A stretch of 64,000 nucleotides of DNA, taken from NCBI GenBank assembly GCA_021825925.1, contig JAKAFP010000003.1, positions 427,151 to 491,150 of the forward strand, written 5' to 3'. The position numbers and the translations under genes are program-made. The notes below the pieces were generated by a model. The model was given only the letters and a program-made list of their open reading frames with translations, did no database searches and was not told the origin of the DNA. This DNA is from Chloroflexota bacterium. Lineage in GTDB: Bacteria; Chloroflexota; Anaerolineae; Anaerolineales; Anaerolineaceae. Numbering within the stretch: position 1 is the first letter of the stretch; every line of letters starts with the position of its first letter. Shown here piece after piece: positions 19,085 through 27,163 of this stretch.

Positions 19085-20431
19085 ATGAACTGGATAGATC
19101 AAACTGTTTTTTACCATATTTACCCGCTCGGACTTTGCGGCGCGCAGTTCCACAATGATTTCAACCTATCACCGGTGGATCGCCTGGATGGGCTGCATCC
19201 ATGGCTGGAACACATGGCTGGCATGGGGATCAACGGTCTCTATATCGGCCCGTTGTTCGAATCGGTCTGGCATGGGTACGATACGGTGGATTATTACAAT
19301 ATTGACCGCAGGCTGGGCACGAACCAGACCTTCGCACGTTTTTCGGCGCGGGCACACGAATTGGGTATCAAGGTGATTCTGGACGCGGTCTTCAACCATG
19401 TCGGGCGCGGATTTTGGGCGTTTCGGGATGTGCTTGAAAAACGACAGGCTTCGCGATTCTGCGGCTGGTTTTCGGGCCTAAAATTTGAGGGCGATAACTC
19501 GTTTCATGATGGGCTGACTTATGAGTGTTGGGCCGGACACGAATCATTGGTAAAGCTGGATCTCTCCAATCAAGAGGTGCGCGGCCATTTGTTTGGTGCG
19601 GTCAAACAGTGGATCGAAGAGTATCAAATAGACGGCTTACGTCTGGATGCTGCAGATGTGATGGATAAGGAATTCTTATCCGCCTTGGCGGGTTATTCGA
19701 AAAGCCTGAAGCCTGATTTCTGGCTGATGGGCGAGGTGGTGCACGGCGATTACACCCAATGGGTGCGTCCCGGCCGGCTGGACTCGGTGACCAATTACAT
19801 TGCCTATAAGGGGTTGTATTCCAGCTTCAACGATCATAATATGTTCGAGATCGCCTATACCTTGCAACAGCAATTTGGAACGGATGGCAAACTGCTGGGG
19901 TTGGGCCTTTACTCTTTTGTGGATAATCACGATGTCAGCCGTGTGGCGAGCATTTTACACAACCCTGCGGCCTTGCTGCCTTTGTATATATTGATGTTCA
20001 GCATACCAGGAGTGCCTTCCATTTATTACGGCAGCGAATTCGGCATCCGCGGACGCAAGGAGGATAAAGATGCCGCTCTGCGTCCGGCGCTTGATCTGCA
20101 CGACCTGCAGGCGCGTGCTGAGCGGGTGGACCTCTACGACGTGATGAAAAAGATGATCAAGATCCGCAGGCAACACCCTGGATTCTTGACCGGCGCTTAT
20201 CGCCAACTTTTGTTATCCAACGAGCAATTTGTTTTCAGCAGGGATTTGGAAGACGGGGTGGCGATCACGGCAGTCAACGCTGCGGATCACGCTGTGGTCG
20301 TGGATATTCCATTGAGCAACAGCCAGACGCGTTTTATGGACCTGATGGATGAAGCGGTGGTTTATCAAGCCAGTGAAGGCCATCTTCGCCTGGAGCTTCC
20401 GGCTTACTCGGCCAAATGGATGTTAGGTTGA
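19085..20431 (+). CDS. GH13 alpha-amylase family glycosidase
   Basis: 448-aa alpha-glucan-active enzyme with no signal peptide, so probably intracellular. The four GH13 regions are present: DAVFNH (100-105), GLRLDAADV with nucleophile Asp188, GEVVH with acid/base Glu217, and FVDNHD with Asp283. A short C-terminal beta domain follows the barrel (about 370-448). The B domain is very short. It could hydrolyse maltooligosaccharides or trehalose-like sugars; the exact activity cannot be read here. It lies 46 bases after the TetR gene and is followed by three strong hairpins. Confidence 0.92.
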   Translation: MNWIDQTVFYHIYPLGLCGAQFHNDFNLSPVDRLDGLHPWLEHMAGMGINGLYIGPLFESVWHGYDTVDYYNIDRRLGTNQTFARFSARAHELGIKVILDAVFNHVGRGFWAFRDVLEKRQASRFCGWFSGLKFEGDNSFHDGLTYECWAGHESLVKLDLSNQEVRGHLFGAVKQWIEEYQIDGLRLDAADVMDKEFLSALAGYSKSLKPDFWLMGEVVHGDYTQWVRPGRLDSVTNYIAYKGLYSSFNDHNMFEIAYTLQQQFGTDGKLLGLGLYSFVDNHDVSRVASILHNPAALLPLYILMFSIPGVPSIYYGSEFGIRGRKEDKDAALRPALDLHDLQARAERVDLYDVMKKMIKIRRQHPGFLTGAYRQLLLSNEQFVFSRDLEDGVAITAVNAADHAVVVDIPLSNSQTRFMDLMDEAVVYQASEGHLRLELPAYSAKWMLG

Positions 20432-20437
20432 TTATTT

Positions 20438-20477
20438 CCTAAAATCGGGAATCTGTTTTAAGATTTCCGATTCTAGG
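20438..20477 (+). terminator. First of three hairpins after the GH13 gene
   Basis: A 12-bp stem (20443-20454 with 20461-20472, one G-U pair), extended by CCTA/TAGG at its base. It begins 6 bases after the stop codon. Confidence 0.6.
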
Positions 20478-20496
20478 CCCATGTCGTTCAGAGCAA

Positions 20497-20527
20497 GATC
20501 CCGAAGTCTGAAAAAGACTTCGGGATC
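20497..20527. terminator. Second of three hairpins after the GH13 gene
   Basis: A 13-bp perfect stem (20497-20509 with 20515-20527) with loop GAAAA. No T tract follows directly. Confidence 0.55.
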
Positions 20528-20538
20528 TCCAATAAGGC

Positions 20539-20570
20539 AGACCCCCGCGGTGTATACACCGCGGGGGTCT
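20539..20570. terminator. Third, GC-rich hairpin between convergent genes
   Basis: A perfect 32-base palindrome (arms 20539-20554 and 20555-20570). It is the likely terminator of the leftward MFS gene at 20599 and a back-up for the GH13 gene. Confidence 0.75.
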
Positions 20571-20598
20571 TGAAAAAGCAGATTCATTTTTCTATTTT

Positions 20599-21861
20599 CT
20601 ATGCACTTTCAGTAACGCCGATGGCGTGTTCTTCATCTGTTGCTTGAAAGCGTTTCTGTTTGCCAAGTACTGCATGTAACCCGAAGAAAGCAAACGCAGC
20701 GACTGCGCACAAGATACCGCCGATATACCACAGCAGATTGGGATCCAGATTATCCAAAATCACACCGGCCAGGTAAGGAGCAACCACGCCCGGGATGGAC
20801 CAGGTCATGCCAAAGACACCCATGTATCTTCCGCGCATGTCTTCAGGGGCGAACCCAGCCACCAACACCTGGCTGGTGGGGACAACCAGCATCTCACCCA
20901 TGGTGACCACGATGATGGCCGCCACGAACATCCAGTAGGCATTGACAAACCCGAACATACTGAAACCGATCATGTAAAAGAGGGTTCCCACTGCCATGAT
21001 CACAAAAGGAGCCTTGTTCTTGATATAGCGGGTGACGCTGAATTGGAACAGGATCACCACGACCGCACTGGCGGTCAACAAAAAGCCGTAACCGCTTGGA
21101 TCAATGTTGTGCACATCGCGTAGGTATACCGAAAGCGAATTATACATTTGCTGATAGACCAATCCCATCAAGATCAATGCCACCAAAAAGGCCATAAAGG
21201 CTTTGTTGGTAACCACTTTGCCGTATCCCAAAAAGGTTTTGATCAGGCTTTCCTGCTTGTGTTCCTCGTGGGTTTCAGGTTTCGTTTCAGAGATGAACAG
21301 GAAGAAAAGTAAAGCCACCACACAACTGATAATCGCGTCAATGATAAAGAGTGCCAAAAATGATTTTGCAGCAACAAAGCCGCCTATGGTCGGTCCAATG
21401 ATCCAGGCCATGTTACCCACCACGCGCAAAATGCCAAAACCTTCCTGGCGTTTCTGCTCAGGGAGGATATCCGCGATCATGGCGCCATGAGCCGGACCTG
21501 CCATATCAGAGAGCAAGCCGATCACGACCGCCAGAGGGATGAGCACAGAAAAATCTTTAACCAGGCCAAGGGTCAGTGTGCTGAGGGCGCTGAAAACCAA
21601 ACCGAAGATGATCAGGTTGCGGCGGCCAAATTTATCAGTCAGCGCACCGCCTATCATTTGTCCAAATAATCCGGAGAGGGCAAAAATGCCCAACACGATT
21701 CCGGCTTCGGTCATGCCTACGTTGAATTTTTGGGTGATATAGAGTGAGAAGAATGGGAACAACATTGTTCCGCCAACGTGATCAATAAAAGAAACACCGA
21801 CCACGATCCAGAATTTGCGCGGAAATTCCCGGACAATTTTAGAAAAGTTCATGTTTAACAT
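20599..21861 (-). CDS. MFS transporter, drug-efflux-like, 420 aa
   Basis: Twelve predicted membrane helices with a clear motif A between helices 2 and 3 (GALTDKFGRRNLI, about residues 72-84). The helix 5 region is rich in Gly and Pro (GNMAWIIGPTIGGFVAAKS), as in proton-antiport efflux carriers of the DHA1/MdtH type. The substrate is unknown. GGTAAT precedes the ATG at 21861; a second ATG at 21852 is possible. Its upstream region, shared with a divergent gene, contains a TetR-type palindrome at 22032-22045. Confidence 0.88.
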   Translation of the reverse strand: MLNMNFSKIVREFPRKFWIVVGVSFIDHVGGTMLFPFFSLYITQKFNVGMTEAGIVLGIFALSGLFGQMIGGALTDKFGRRNLIIFGLVFSALSTLTLGLVKDFSVLIPLAVVIGLLSDMAGPAHGAMIADILPEQKRQEGFGILRVVGNMAWIIGPTIGGFVAAKSFLALFIIDAIISCVVALLFFLFISETKPETHEEHKQESLIKTFLGYGKVVTNKAFMAFLVALILMGLVYQQMYNSLSVYLRDVHNIDPSGYGFLLTASAVVVILFQFSVTRYIKNKAPFVIMAVGTLFYMIGFSMFGFVNAYWMFVAAIIVVTMGEMLVVPTSQVLVAGFAPEDMRGRYMGVFGMTWSIPGVVAPYLAGVILDNLDPNLLWYIGGILCAVAAFAFFGLHAVLGKQKRFQATDEEHAIGVTESA

Positions 21862-22031
21862 AATGAATTACCTTTATTCGGCAACAAAATCAAAGCTGAC
21901 CACCTCAAGTGGCAGACACGATGGATTTCAAAAAAGATGAAATCAGACGGCGTTAATAATACGCTGGGATTTTAGTGAAGTTGCATCATGGGAGAAGAAA
22001 ATACCCCTTTCGGCATAAGGGAAAAACACAC

Positions 22032-22045
22032 ACCGACCTGTCGGT
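22032..22045. promoter_or_regulatory. Possible TetR-type operator in a divergent intergenic region
   Basis: ACCGAC-ct-GTCGGT is a perfect 6-bp-arm inverted repeat in the 290-base region between the divergent MFS and YhhN-like genes. The sequence style fits TetR-family operators. Apart from this and the promoter at 22087-22115, I see nothing else in the region. Confidence 0.45.
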
Positions 22046-22086
22046 CATAAATACGCATTGGCTGCTGGCTGCTGAAGCATTCGAAT

Positions 22087-22115
22087 TTTACTACATTTAT
22101 TAAAATCCATATAAT
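22087..22115 (+). promoter_or_regulatory. Promoter of the YhhN-like gene
   Basis: TTTACT at 22087-22092 and TATAAT at 22110-22115 with a 17-base spacer, 37 bases before the ATG at 22152. A GGAGGT ribosome site lies between. Confidence 0.6.
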
Positions 22116-22151
22116 TAAACAAGTAATCATCACCATTTCGGAGGTCAAATC

Positions 22152-22934
22152 ATGGCTGTGCATCAAACTGACGCAATTTCTGATAAAAAGCGCAAGGTTG
22201 TTTTTGCCATTCTGGGATTAACCCTGCTTTTGGCCGGTTCCGTTTACAGCGCGGATTGGATGAATTATTTCAACAAGACATCCAGTCTTTACCCGGCCAT
22301 CGCCAAACCCTGCATCACGCTGCTTGCCTTCGTGCTGGTCTTGATTGCCGGGGCCAACAAACTTGAACGCCGTGATTGGACCCTGCTGTTGGCGGCTTTC
22401 TGTTGCATGCTTCCGACCGACATTCTCATGAGTTTGGTGGTGGTAAGCCCCACGCTTGGGGTGGGCGGCTGGGTTTTCATGGTCGGTGGTGTGCTTTCGA
22501 TCATTGCCCACGTCTTCCTGATCATCCGTGTTGGCCGCGGATTGCACTATCTGAAAAAATTCAAACTTAAAGACCTGTGGCTGCCCCTGGTGATCTATGG
22601 CATCGCCGCGGTCATCGTGGTGCTTTTGTGGCCTGACCTTGTGCGGGTCGGACACGCCGTGATCGGTCCTGTTTATACCGCTTTCTTCTGCACCACTATG
22701 TGGTTCTCATGGGAAACCGTGAAGCGCAAACTGTATCCGGCGCTCAACGCCTGGTTTGTCGCCCTGGCTGCTACCTGCTGGTTTGCCACTGAAATTCTGG
22801 GTGAGATCTACAACCTTGGGCTTGGCACAATCTCCAATATCACCTTCGGGCTGGTATGGGTATTCTACGGTACGAATGTGGTATTGTGGGCGTTGAGTGG
22901 GTACCGCTGGCATACTGACAAGAAGGTTCGCTAG
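22152..22934 (+). CDS. Multi-helix membrane protein, YhhN-like
   Basis: 260 aa with about eight hydrophobic helices and short loops. The spacing and the segments PTDILMSLVV and VGGVLSIIAHVFLIIRVGRG resemble the YhhN family, whose characterised members include lysoplasmalogenases that cleave vinyl-ether lysolipids. The resemblance is moderate, so the function is only a suggestion. GGAGGT precedes the start at good spacing, and a promoter is visible at 22087-22115. It is followed by a 300-base gap with two hairpins. Confidence 0.7.
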   Translation: MAVHQTDAISDKKRKVVFAILGLTLLLAGSVYSADWMNYFNKTSSLYPAIAKPCITLLAFVLVLIAGANKLERRDWTLLLAAFCCMLPTDILMSLVVVSPTLGVGGWVFMVGGVLSIIAHVFLIIRVGRGLHYLKKFKLKDLWLPLVIYGIAAVIVVLLWPDLVRVGHAVIGPVYTAFFCTTMWFSWETVKRKLYPALNAWFVALAATCWFATEILGEIYNLGLGTISNITFGLVWVFYGTNVVLWALSGYRWHTDKKVR

Positions 22935-22987
22935 CAACAAAAAACGACGAAATCACAATCTCCAATGGAAAGAAAACAATTTAAACT

Positions 22988-23058
22988 AACCTTGACAAGG
23001 TCGCGAACTAAGCGCCCCCGAGCCTGAGTTTGGCGAGAGGGGTTCCCTTGTCAAGGTT
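22988..23058. ncRNA. Long structured hairpin, candidate small RNA or complex terminator
   Basis: A 13-bp perfect outer stem (22988-23000 with 23046-23058) encloses 45 bases that can pair further (GAAC with GTTC, CCC with GGG). It fits no simple terminator because no T tract follows. It lies in the non-coding gap 22935-23235. Confidence 0.35.
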
Positions 23059-23098
23059 GCTTTACTACGTACTTATAAGTGTTTGTTTCTGTGGTTGC

Positions 23099-23125
23099 AA
23101 TATTTCCGCTTTTTGCGGGAATATT
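23099..23125 (+). terminator. Hairpin upstream of the copper module
   Basis: An 11-bp stem with one G-U pair (23099-23109 with 23115-23125) around a loop of five T. The TTGACA at 23124-23129, partly inside its right arm, could be a -35 box for the gene at 23236, though no convincing -10 follows at the right distance. Confidence 0.45.
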
Positions 23126-23235
23126 GACATATATGACCTTATCTATTAAGATTTTTCCTTATTTGTTACTCAATTATTGAATAGGTTGTATAGCGCAAGT
23201 ATTTTCTTGTTTTTCAATGAAAGCTCAGGTGTTGG

Positions 23236-24276
23236 ATGCTTAGTTTATGGGTTGCTTTTATTACCGGTTTGACCACAGGCGGATTGAGCTGCATGGCTGT
23301 GCAGGGGGGATTGTTGGCAAGTTCACTGGCCAGCCAGATCGAAAAGGAAGTCGGCGTACCAGGCAAAAAATCCAAACAAAAACGCTCGCCGCACATCGCC
23401 CTACCCATTACACTATTCCTGGTTGCCAAGCTGATCGCCTATACCTTGTTGGGCGCACTGCTCGGTGCCCTTGGATCTGTGCTGCAGATGACCCCCACCA
23501 TGCGCGCCATCCTTCAGTTCCTGATCGCCATCTTCATGATCGGCAACGCCCTGCGTATGCTCAATGTTCACCCGATCTTTCGCTATTTTTCCTTTGAACC
23601 CCCGGCTGCGGTGACGCGCTTTATCCGAAAAAAATCCAAGAATCAGGCTTCATTTTTCACTCCCATTTTCCTGGGGGTGTTGACCATACTTATCCCCTGC
23701 GGCATCACCCAGAGTATGATGGCAGGTGCGATTGCCACTGGTAAACCCCTCCTGGGCGCCGCATTGATGTTTGCTTTTGTCCTTGGTACTTCACCGGTTT
23801 TCTTTATATTGTCATATTTCGCCACCAAGCTGGGCTCCCTGCTTGAAAAACAGCTGGTGCGCGTGGTGGCGGTGGTTCTGCTAGTTCTAGGCTTGCTTTC
23901 GATTGATACCGGGCTGAACCTGCTGGGATCACCCTATTCGATCACCAAACTGCTGCAGACCAACACCCAACCTCAGGTTGCGGAAGTTGTTCCAGGCGAT
24001 GCGACATCAGCAAATGTGATCACCCTGAATGTGGTCAACAGCGGATATCAGCCAAGTGTTTTGCAAGCCCCTGCCAATACCGAATTGACTTTGAATCTGG
24101 TTACGAAGCGAACCACTTCATGTTCGCGGGCATTTTTAATCCCGGAGTTGAACATCAGTGAACTGCTCAAAGAAACCGGCACCCAGTCGGTGACCATTCC
24201 GCCACAGCCGGCCGGCAAGAAAATTGCTTTCACCTGCTCGATGGGCATGTATACCGGTGAGATCGTCTTTAATTGA
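23236..24276 (+). CDS. TauE/SafE-like permease fused to a cupredoxin-like domain
   Basis: 346 aa in two parts. Residues 1-235 hold about six helices of the SafE/TauE or DsbD-like transmembrane type, with Cys residues in GLSCMAVQGG and LTILIPCGITQSMMAG. After a linker, residues about 250-346 form a cupredoxin-like beta domain, with Cys in TTSCSRAFLIPELN and a CSMGM motif near the end, plausible copper ligands. Together with the HMA protein 11 bases downstream this looks like a copper export or metalation module. The start is preceded by AGGTG. The copper role is inferred from domains and neighbour. Confidence 0.85.
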   Translation: MLSLWVAFITGLTTGGLSCMAVQGGLLASSLASQIEKEVGVPGKKSKQKRSPHIALPITLFLVAKLIAYTLLGALLGALGSVLQMTPTMRAILQFLIAIFMIGNALRMLNVHPIFRYFSFEPPAAVTRFIRKKSKNQASFFTPIFLGVLTILIPCGITQSMMAGAIATGKPLLGAALMFAFVLGTSPVFFILSYFATKLGSLLEKQLVRVVAVVLLVLGLLSIDTGLNLLGSPYSITKLLQTNTQPQVAEVVPGDATSANVITLNVVNSGYQPSVLQAPANTELTLNLVTKRTTSCSRAFLIPELNISELLKETGTQSVTIPPQPAGKKIAFTCSMGMYTGEIVFN

Positions 24277-24287
24277 TCAAGGAAACC

Positions 24288-24503
24288 ATGAAAACATTAC
24301 ATCTTGAAATAAAAGATATGCACTGCTCCAACTGCGCCATGAAACTTCAGGGGCTTGAAGACGACCTGCCAGGGGTCGAGACAGTGGACGCCAGCTATCA
24401 CAGCCAGAAGATGAAGGTGGACTACGATGAAACCGTTGTCACCCCCGATGGAATCATGGAAGCAGTGCGAAAATTGGGATATACACCTGAGTTAATTCAA
24501 TAA
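24288..24503 (+). CDS. Heavy-metal-associated (HMA) copper chaperone
   Basis: A 71-aa HMA/CopZ-like protein with the beta-alpha-beta-beta-alpha-beta order and the metal-binding MHCSNCAM loop (Cys14 and Cys17 from the chosen start). It would carry Cu(I) or another soft metal in the cytoplasm. The ATG at 24288 has an AAGGAAA site; the upstream in-frame TTG at 24273 overlaps the previous gene. It follows the permease-cupredoxin gene by 11 bases and ends before a strong hairpin. Confidence 0.92.
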   Translation: MKTLHLEIKDMHCSNCAMKLQGLEDDLPGVETVDASYHSQKMKVDYDETVVTPDGIMEAVRKLGYTPELIQ

Positions 24504-24517
24504 CGATTTTCAAAATC

Positions 24518-24563
24518 AAAATCACCTTGAAAAAGTTAATAAAAGACTTTTCAAGGTGATTTT
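24518..24563. terminator. Bidirectional terminator between convergent genes
   Basis: A 16-bp perfect stem (24518-24533 with 24548-24563) with A/T-rich ends, giving T tracts on both strands. Confidence 0.9.
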
Positions 24564-24591
24564 ATTTACAACATTATTGGGTAGCCTTTTT

Positions 24592-25098
24592 CTACATCTT
24601 TCTCGAATCATAAGCCCAGTGCAGCAGTGCCTGGCGTTGTTTTCTGCGACAGTTTAAATTCCCCTTGGGACAGTTCTTTTTGATCTGGGCGATATGGCGG
24701 GTCATGGCTTTCCAGCGTTTGATCTGGCGTGCGTCATCCTCTCCGCGGCGGCCCATGTAATAGCGGCAGTACCACTGGAACCAACCGCGTGGATCATCGG
24801 GATGGATCCAGCCTTTCTCGCGCCAATAGCTTAAGGGTTTCGAGGCGTTAATGCCGAAAAAATTCAAGTCCGGGTCGTGGCGGTCAGGGTTGAGGCGGGC
24901 ATGTTCAAACCATTCTGCAGGGAACTCCTCCGTGCAGTCGGTCATGTACTTGCCACCAAAAACCCCCAGTTCCAGTAGTTCACCGGGGGTCAGTTCAGGC
25001 TTAAAATCAGGGTCAAAGTTCTGGCCAACCGGCTCGGAGAGCCAGTACACATAACCATGTTGCATGCGGTCGTTGACCGTAACCTTGCGAGGTTCCAT
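24592..25098 (-). CDS. Conserved hypothetical protein, 168 aa
   Basis: A small soluble protein very rich in Trp, Tyr, Arg and Asp (WREKGWIHPDDPRGWFQWYC). It looks like a widespread uncharacterised family that I cannot name. The C-terminus has a basic stretch with two Cys (KKNCPKGNLNCRRKQRQ), which might bind nucleic acid or a metal. It begins 5 bases after the stop of the HhH/coiled-coil gene, so the two are co-transcribed. No signal peptide is present. Confidence 0.75.
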   Translation of the reverse strand: MEPRKVTVNDRMQHGYVYWLSEPVGQNFDPDFKPELTPGELLELGVFGGKYMTDCTEEFPAEWFEHARLNPDRHDPDLNFFGINASKPLSYWREKGWIHPDDPRGWFQWYCRYYMGRRGEDDARQIKRWKAMTRHIAQIKKNCPKGNLNCRRKQRQALLHWAYDSRKM

Positions 25099-25103
25099 GT
25101 CTT

Positions 25104-26126
25104 TTACGGTGTGGTGGTCGCCTCGACCGTGGCAGTGGCTTCAACCGTAACAGTGGCTGCGGGGGTGTCTGTGGGTGGCAGCACCACCGGGGTGACGGCT
25201 TGTTGGGGCACGTTGGGCAGGCCATCCACCAGATAACGCCAGGCGGTATCCACATCATTTGCAGCGACCACCGGATAAGCAGGCAGCTTTTCGATGGCCA
25301 TATCCAGACGCTCAATGACGATCTTCAATGCATTCACCTGGTCGGTGGGGAGTTTTTCAAGCAGGGTGTAAAGCAAGTTGCGCGCGCTGACCAGGTCGTC
25401 TTTGGCGAGGCCGAAGTTGCTTTCTGAGAGATACAGCCGGCTGCGAGACACCAGTTCAATGCCCCGGGTTAACGTAAGTTGGTTGGTCAGTTCGGCCAAC
25501 ACTTCAGTTTTATGAATAGTAAAGTTGTTATCCAGCAGTTTCTGCATATTTTCAAGTTGTGCCAGCGAGGCATCGAGAGCGGTCAGGCTTTGATCCACGC
25601 TGTCGGCGCGCGCCTCAAGGGTGGCGGCGCGGGCTTGTAATGTGGCGATCTCGCCATCCAGGCGGGCGATCTCGGCTTTCTGCTGGTCGGCCAGGTCGGT
25701 GATGCTGGTGGCATTATTTTCGACAGGTTTGATGTATCGGTCATACACAAACGGGATGCCCCATTTGATCACGGCAAAAACGGCTCCGGCTAGCAGGATG
25801 AGCACCACGATCCAGGTGATCACACGGCGGAGGGTGTTTTTGCGGGTGAGCTTTTCCACTTCGTTGCCGACGGCTTCTGCAATTTCTTCCGAGGAAGCCG
25901 CTTCAGCCTCTTTAAGTTTTTCGGCATTTTCGGCTTCTGCTTTCTTGCTGAAATCTTCCATCAAGGTGGCGAGACGTTTTTCAGTCAAGCCTTTGACATT
26001 GGAGAAATCTTCAAGCGTGGCAAACGGACGGGTCGCAGCAACCTTTTCGGCCAGTGCGGGGGTCAATCCGGGCAAAGTCTTGAGTTCTTGGGGGTCGGCG
26101 CCATTTATATATTCGAGAAATTCCAT
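25104..26126 (-). CDS. Membrane protein with N-terminal helix-hairpin-helix and external coiled coil
   Basis: 340 aa. Residues 1-65 contain helix-hairpin-helix-like repeats (LKTLPGLTPALAEKVAAT, VKGLTEKRLATLMEDF), the type that binds DNA non-specifically in ComEA-like proteins. A charged helix follows, then one membrane helix (about 103-127, ITWIVVLILLAGAVFAVI). A long coiled coil (about 140-215), a helical domain and a Pro/Thr-rich tail complete it. The N-in orientation suggested by the charges would put the HhH part in the cytoplasm. I do not recognise the complete architecture; a link between membrane and nucleoid is a speculation. Confidence 0.8.
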   Translation of the reverse strand: MEFLEYINGADPQELKTLPGLTPALAEKVAATRPFATLEDFSNVKGLTEKRLATLMEDFSKKAEAENAEKLKEAEAASSEEIAEAVGNEVEKLTRKNTLRRVITWIVVLILLAGAVFAVIKWGIPFVYDRYIKPVENNATSITDLADQQKAEIARLDGEIATLQARAATLEARADSVDQSLTALDASLAQLENMQKLLDNNFTIHKTEVLAELTNQLTLTRGIELVSRSRLYLSESNFGLAKDDLVSARNLLYTLLEKLPTDQVNALKIVIERLDMAIEKLPAYPVVAANDVDTAWRYLVDGLPNVPQQAVTPVVLPPTDTPAATVTVEATATVEATTTP

Positions 26127-26254
26127 CTTGAGTCCTGTCCTTAAAGAGAAAAATTAGCTCTATTTTAAACACAAATAATCAACAACAATCTAAATGCAAT
26201 TATCATGCCTAAAAGCTGTTTCTATTATACAAGGTCATACTCCTCTTTTAATAA

Positions 26255-26288
26255 AAACAGACTCTGATGAATCCACCAGAGTCTGTTT
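26255..26288 (-). terminator. Terminator of the cyclophilin gene
   Basis: A 12-bp stem (26255-26266 with 26277-26288) followed by a T-rich tail on the minus strand, 15 bases past the stop. Confidence 0.88.
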
Positions 26289-26303
26289 ATGGGATGTAAA
26301 AGA

Positions 26304-27011
26304 TTATTCTTCAGTGATGACCACGGAGCTGATCTTATCCCCTTCAAAGGTGGGGTTGGTTTCTGGATCACGGCGGGTGATGTTATAGACCACGCCCATG
26401 CCGTCGGTGACCTGTCCGAAGATGGTATAACCGCCATCAAGATAATTGGCCGGGCCAAAGGTGATGAAGAACTGGCTGCCGTTGGTGGCAGTCTTCGGTC
26501 CTGAATTTGCCATGGCCACCACACCTTCTTTGTCAAAGGTGTAGCCACTGTCTTCGTACTCGAATTCATAGCCCGGATTGCCCATGCCGGTTCCGGTGGG
26601 GTCGCCGCCTTGAGCCATGAAATTCTCAAGCACGCGGTGGAAGGTGGTACCGTCATAATATCCCTGGCGGGCAAGGAAAACGAAGCTGTTGACGGTTATC
26701 GGGGCTTTGTCGGCAAAAAGCTCAACGGTAAAGGTGCCGCCTTTTTCAAGGGTGAAGGTGGCGGTATATTTTTTGCTGGTGTCAATCAACATGGGAGGCG
26801 CAGACGAGTATTGTTTTTCACCCACTAAATGAGGGGTGGCAATGGGTTCAACGCTTTCGGGCTGCGCTGAGGCTTCAGCCTGCAGTTCATTTTTTGTATT
26901 CTGGGTCATGAATATGATCAAGGCAACAGCCAGCACTGCCAGCATGATGATGACAATCGGGTAAAGCACATTTTTCAGGTTCTTTTTCTTTTCAACTTGT
27001 TTTTTCGCCAT
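26304..27011 (-). CDS. Cyclophilin-type peptidyl-prolyl isomerase, membrane anchored
   Basis: Prolyl cis-trans isomerase that helps proteins fold outside the cytoplasm. A Lys-rich start and a single hydrophobic helix (about residues 15-35) act as anchor. After a linker, the cyclophilin domain (about 80-235) shows FHRVLENFMAQGGDPTGTG and SQFFITFGPANYLDGGYTIFG, containing the catalytic Arg and the conserved Phe/Gln residues. The domain is complete for the short bacterial form. It is transcribed alone, with a terminator at 26255-26288. Confidence 0.95.
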   Translation of the reverse strand: MAKKQVEKKKNLKNVLYPIVIIMLAVLAVALIIFMTQNTKNELQAEASAQPESVEPIATPHLVGEKQYSSAPPMLIDTSKKYTATFTLEKGGTFTVELFADKAPITVNSFVFLARQGYYDGTTFHRVLENFMAQGGDPTGTGMGNPGYEFEYEDSGYTFDKEGVVAMANSGPKTATNGSQFFITFGPANYLDGGYTIFGQVTDGMGVVYNITRRDPETNPTFEGDKISSVVITEE

Positions 27012-27102
27012 GGATTCCTCTTCTGGTGATAAATTTATTATCTGTAGATTATAGAGCCAGTGTGAAGAAAGGTAAATGCCATTGTATGCAGAATTATGGA
27101 GA

Positions 27103-27131
27103 TTGCACTGGCTGCCGGATTCTTCTATACT
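27103..27131 (+). promoter_or_regulatory. Promoter of the hypothetical gene at 27164
   Basis: TTGCAC at 27103-27108 and TATACT at 27126-27131 with a 17-base spacer, 33 bases before the ATG. Confidence 0.6.
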
Positions 27132-27163
27132 AAAATCTCAATTATTTGTCTTGAGGAGTTGAA

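Noticed and set aside
21972..22166. 64-aa leftward frame in the gap between the MFS and YhhN-like genes
   Set aside because: It overlaps the promoter of the rightward gene and runs through the palindrome; no ribosome site or family likeness.
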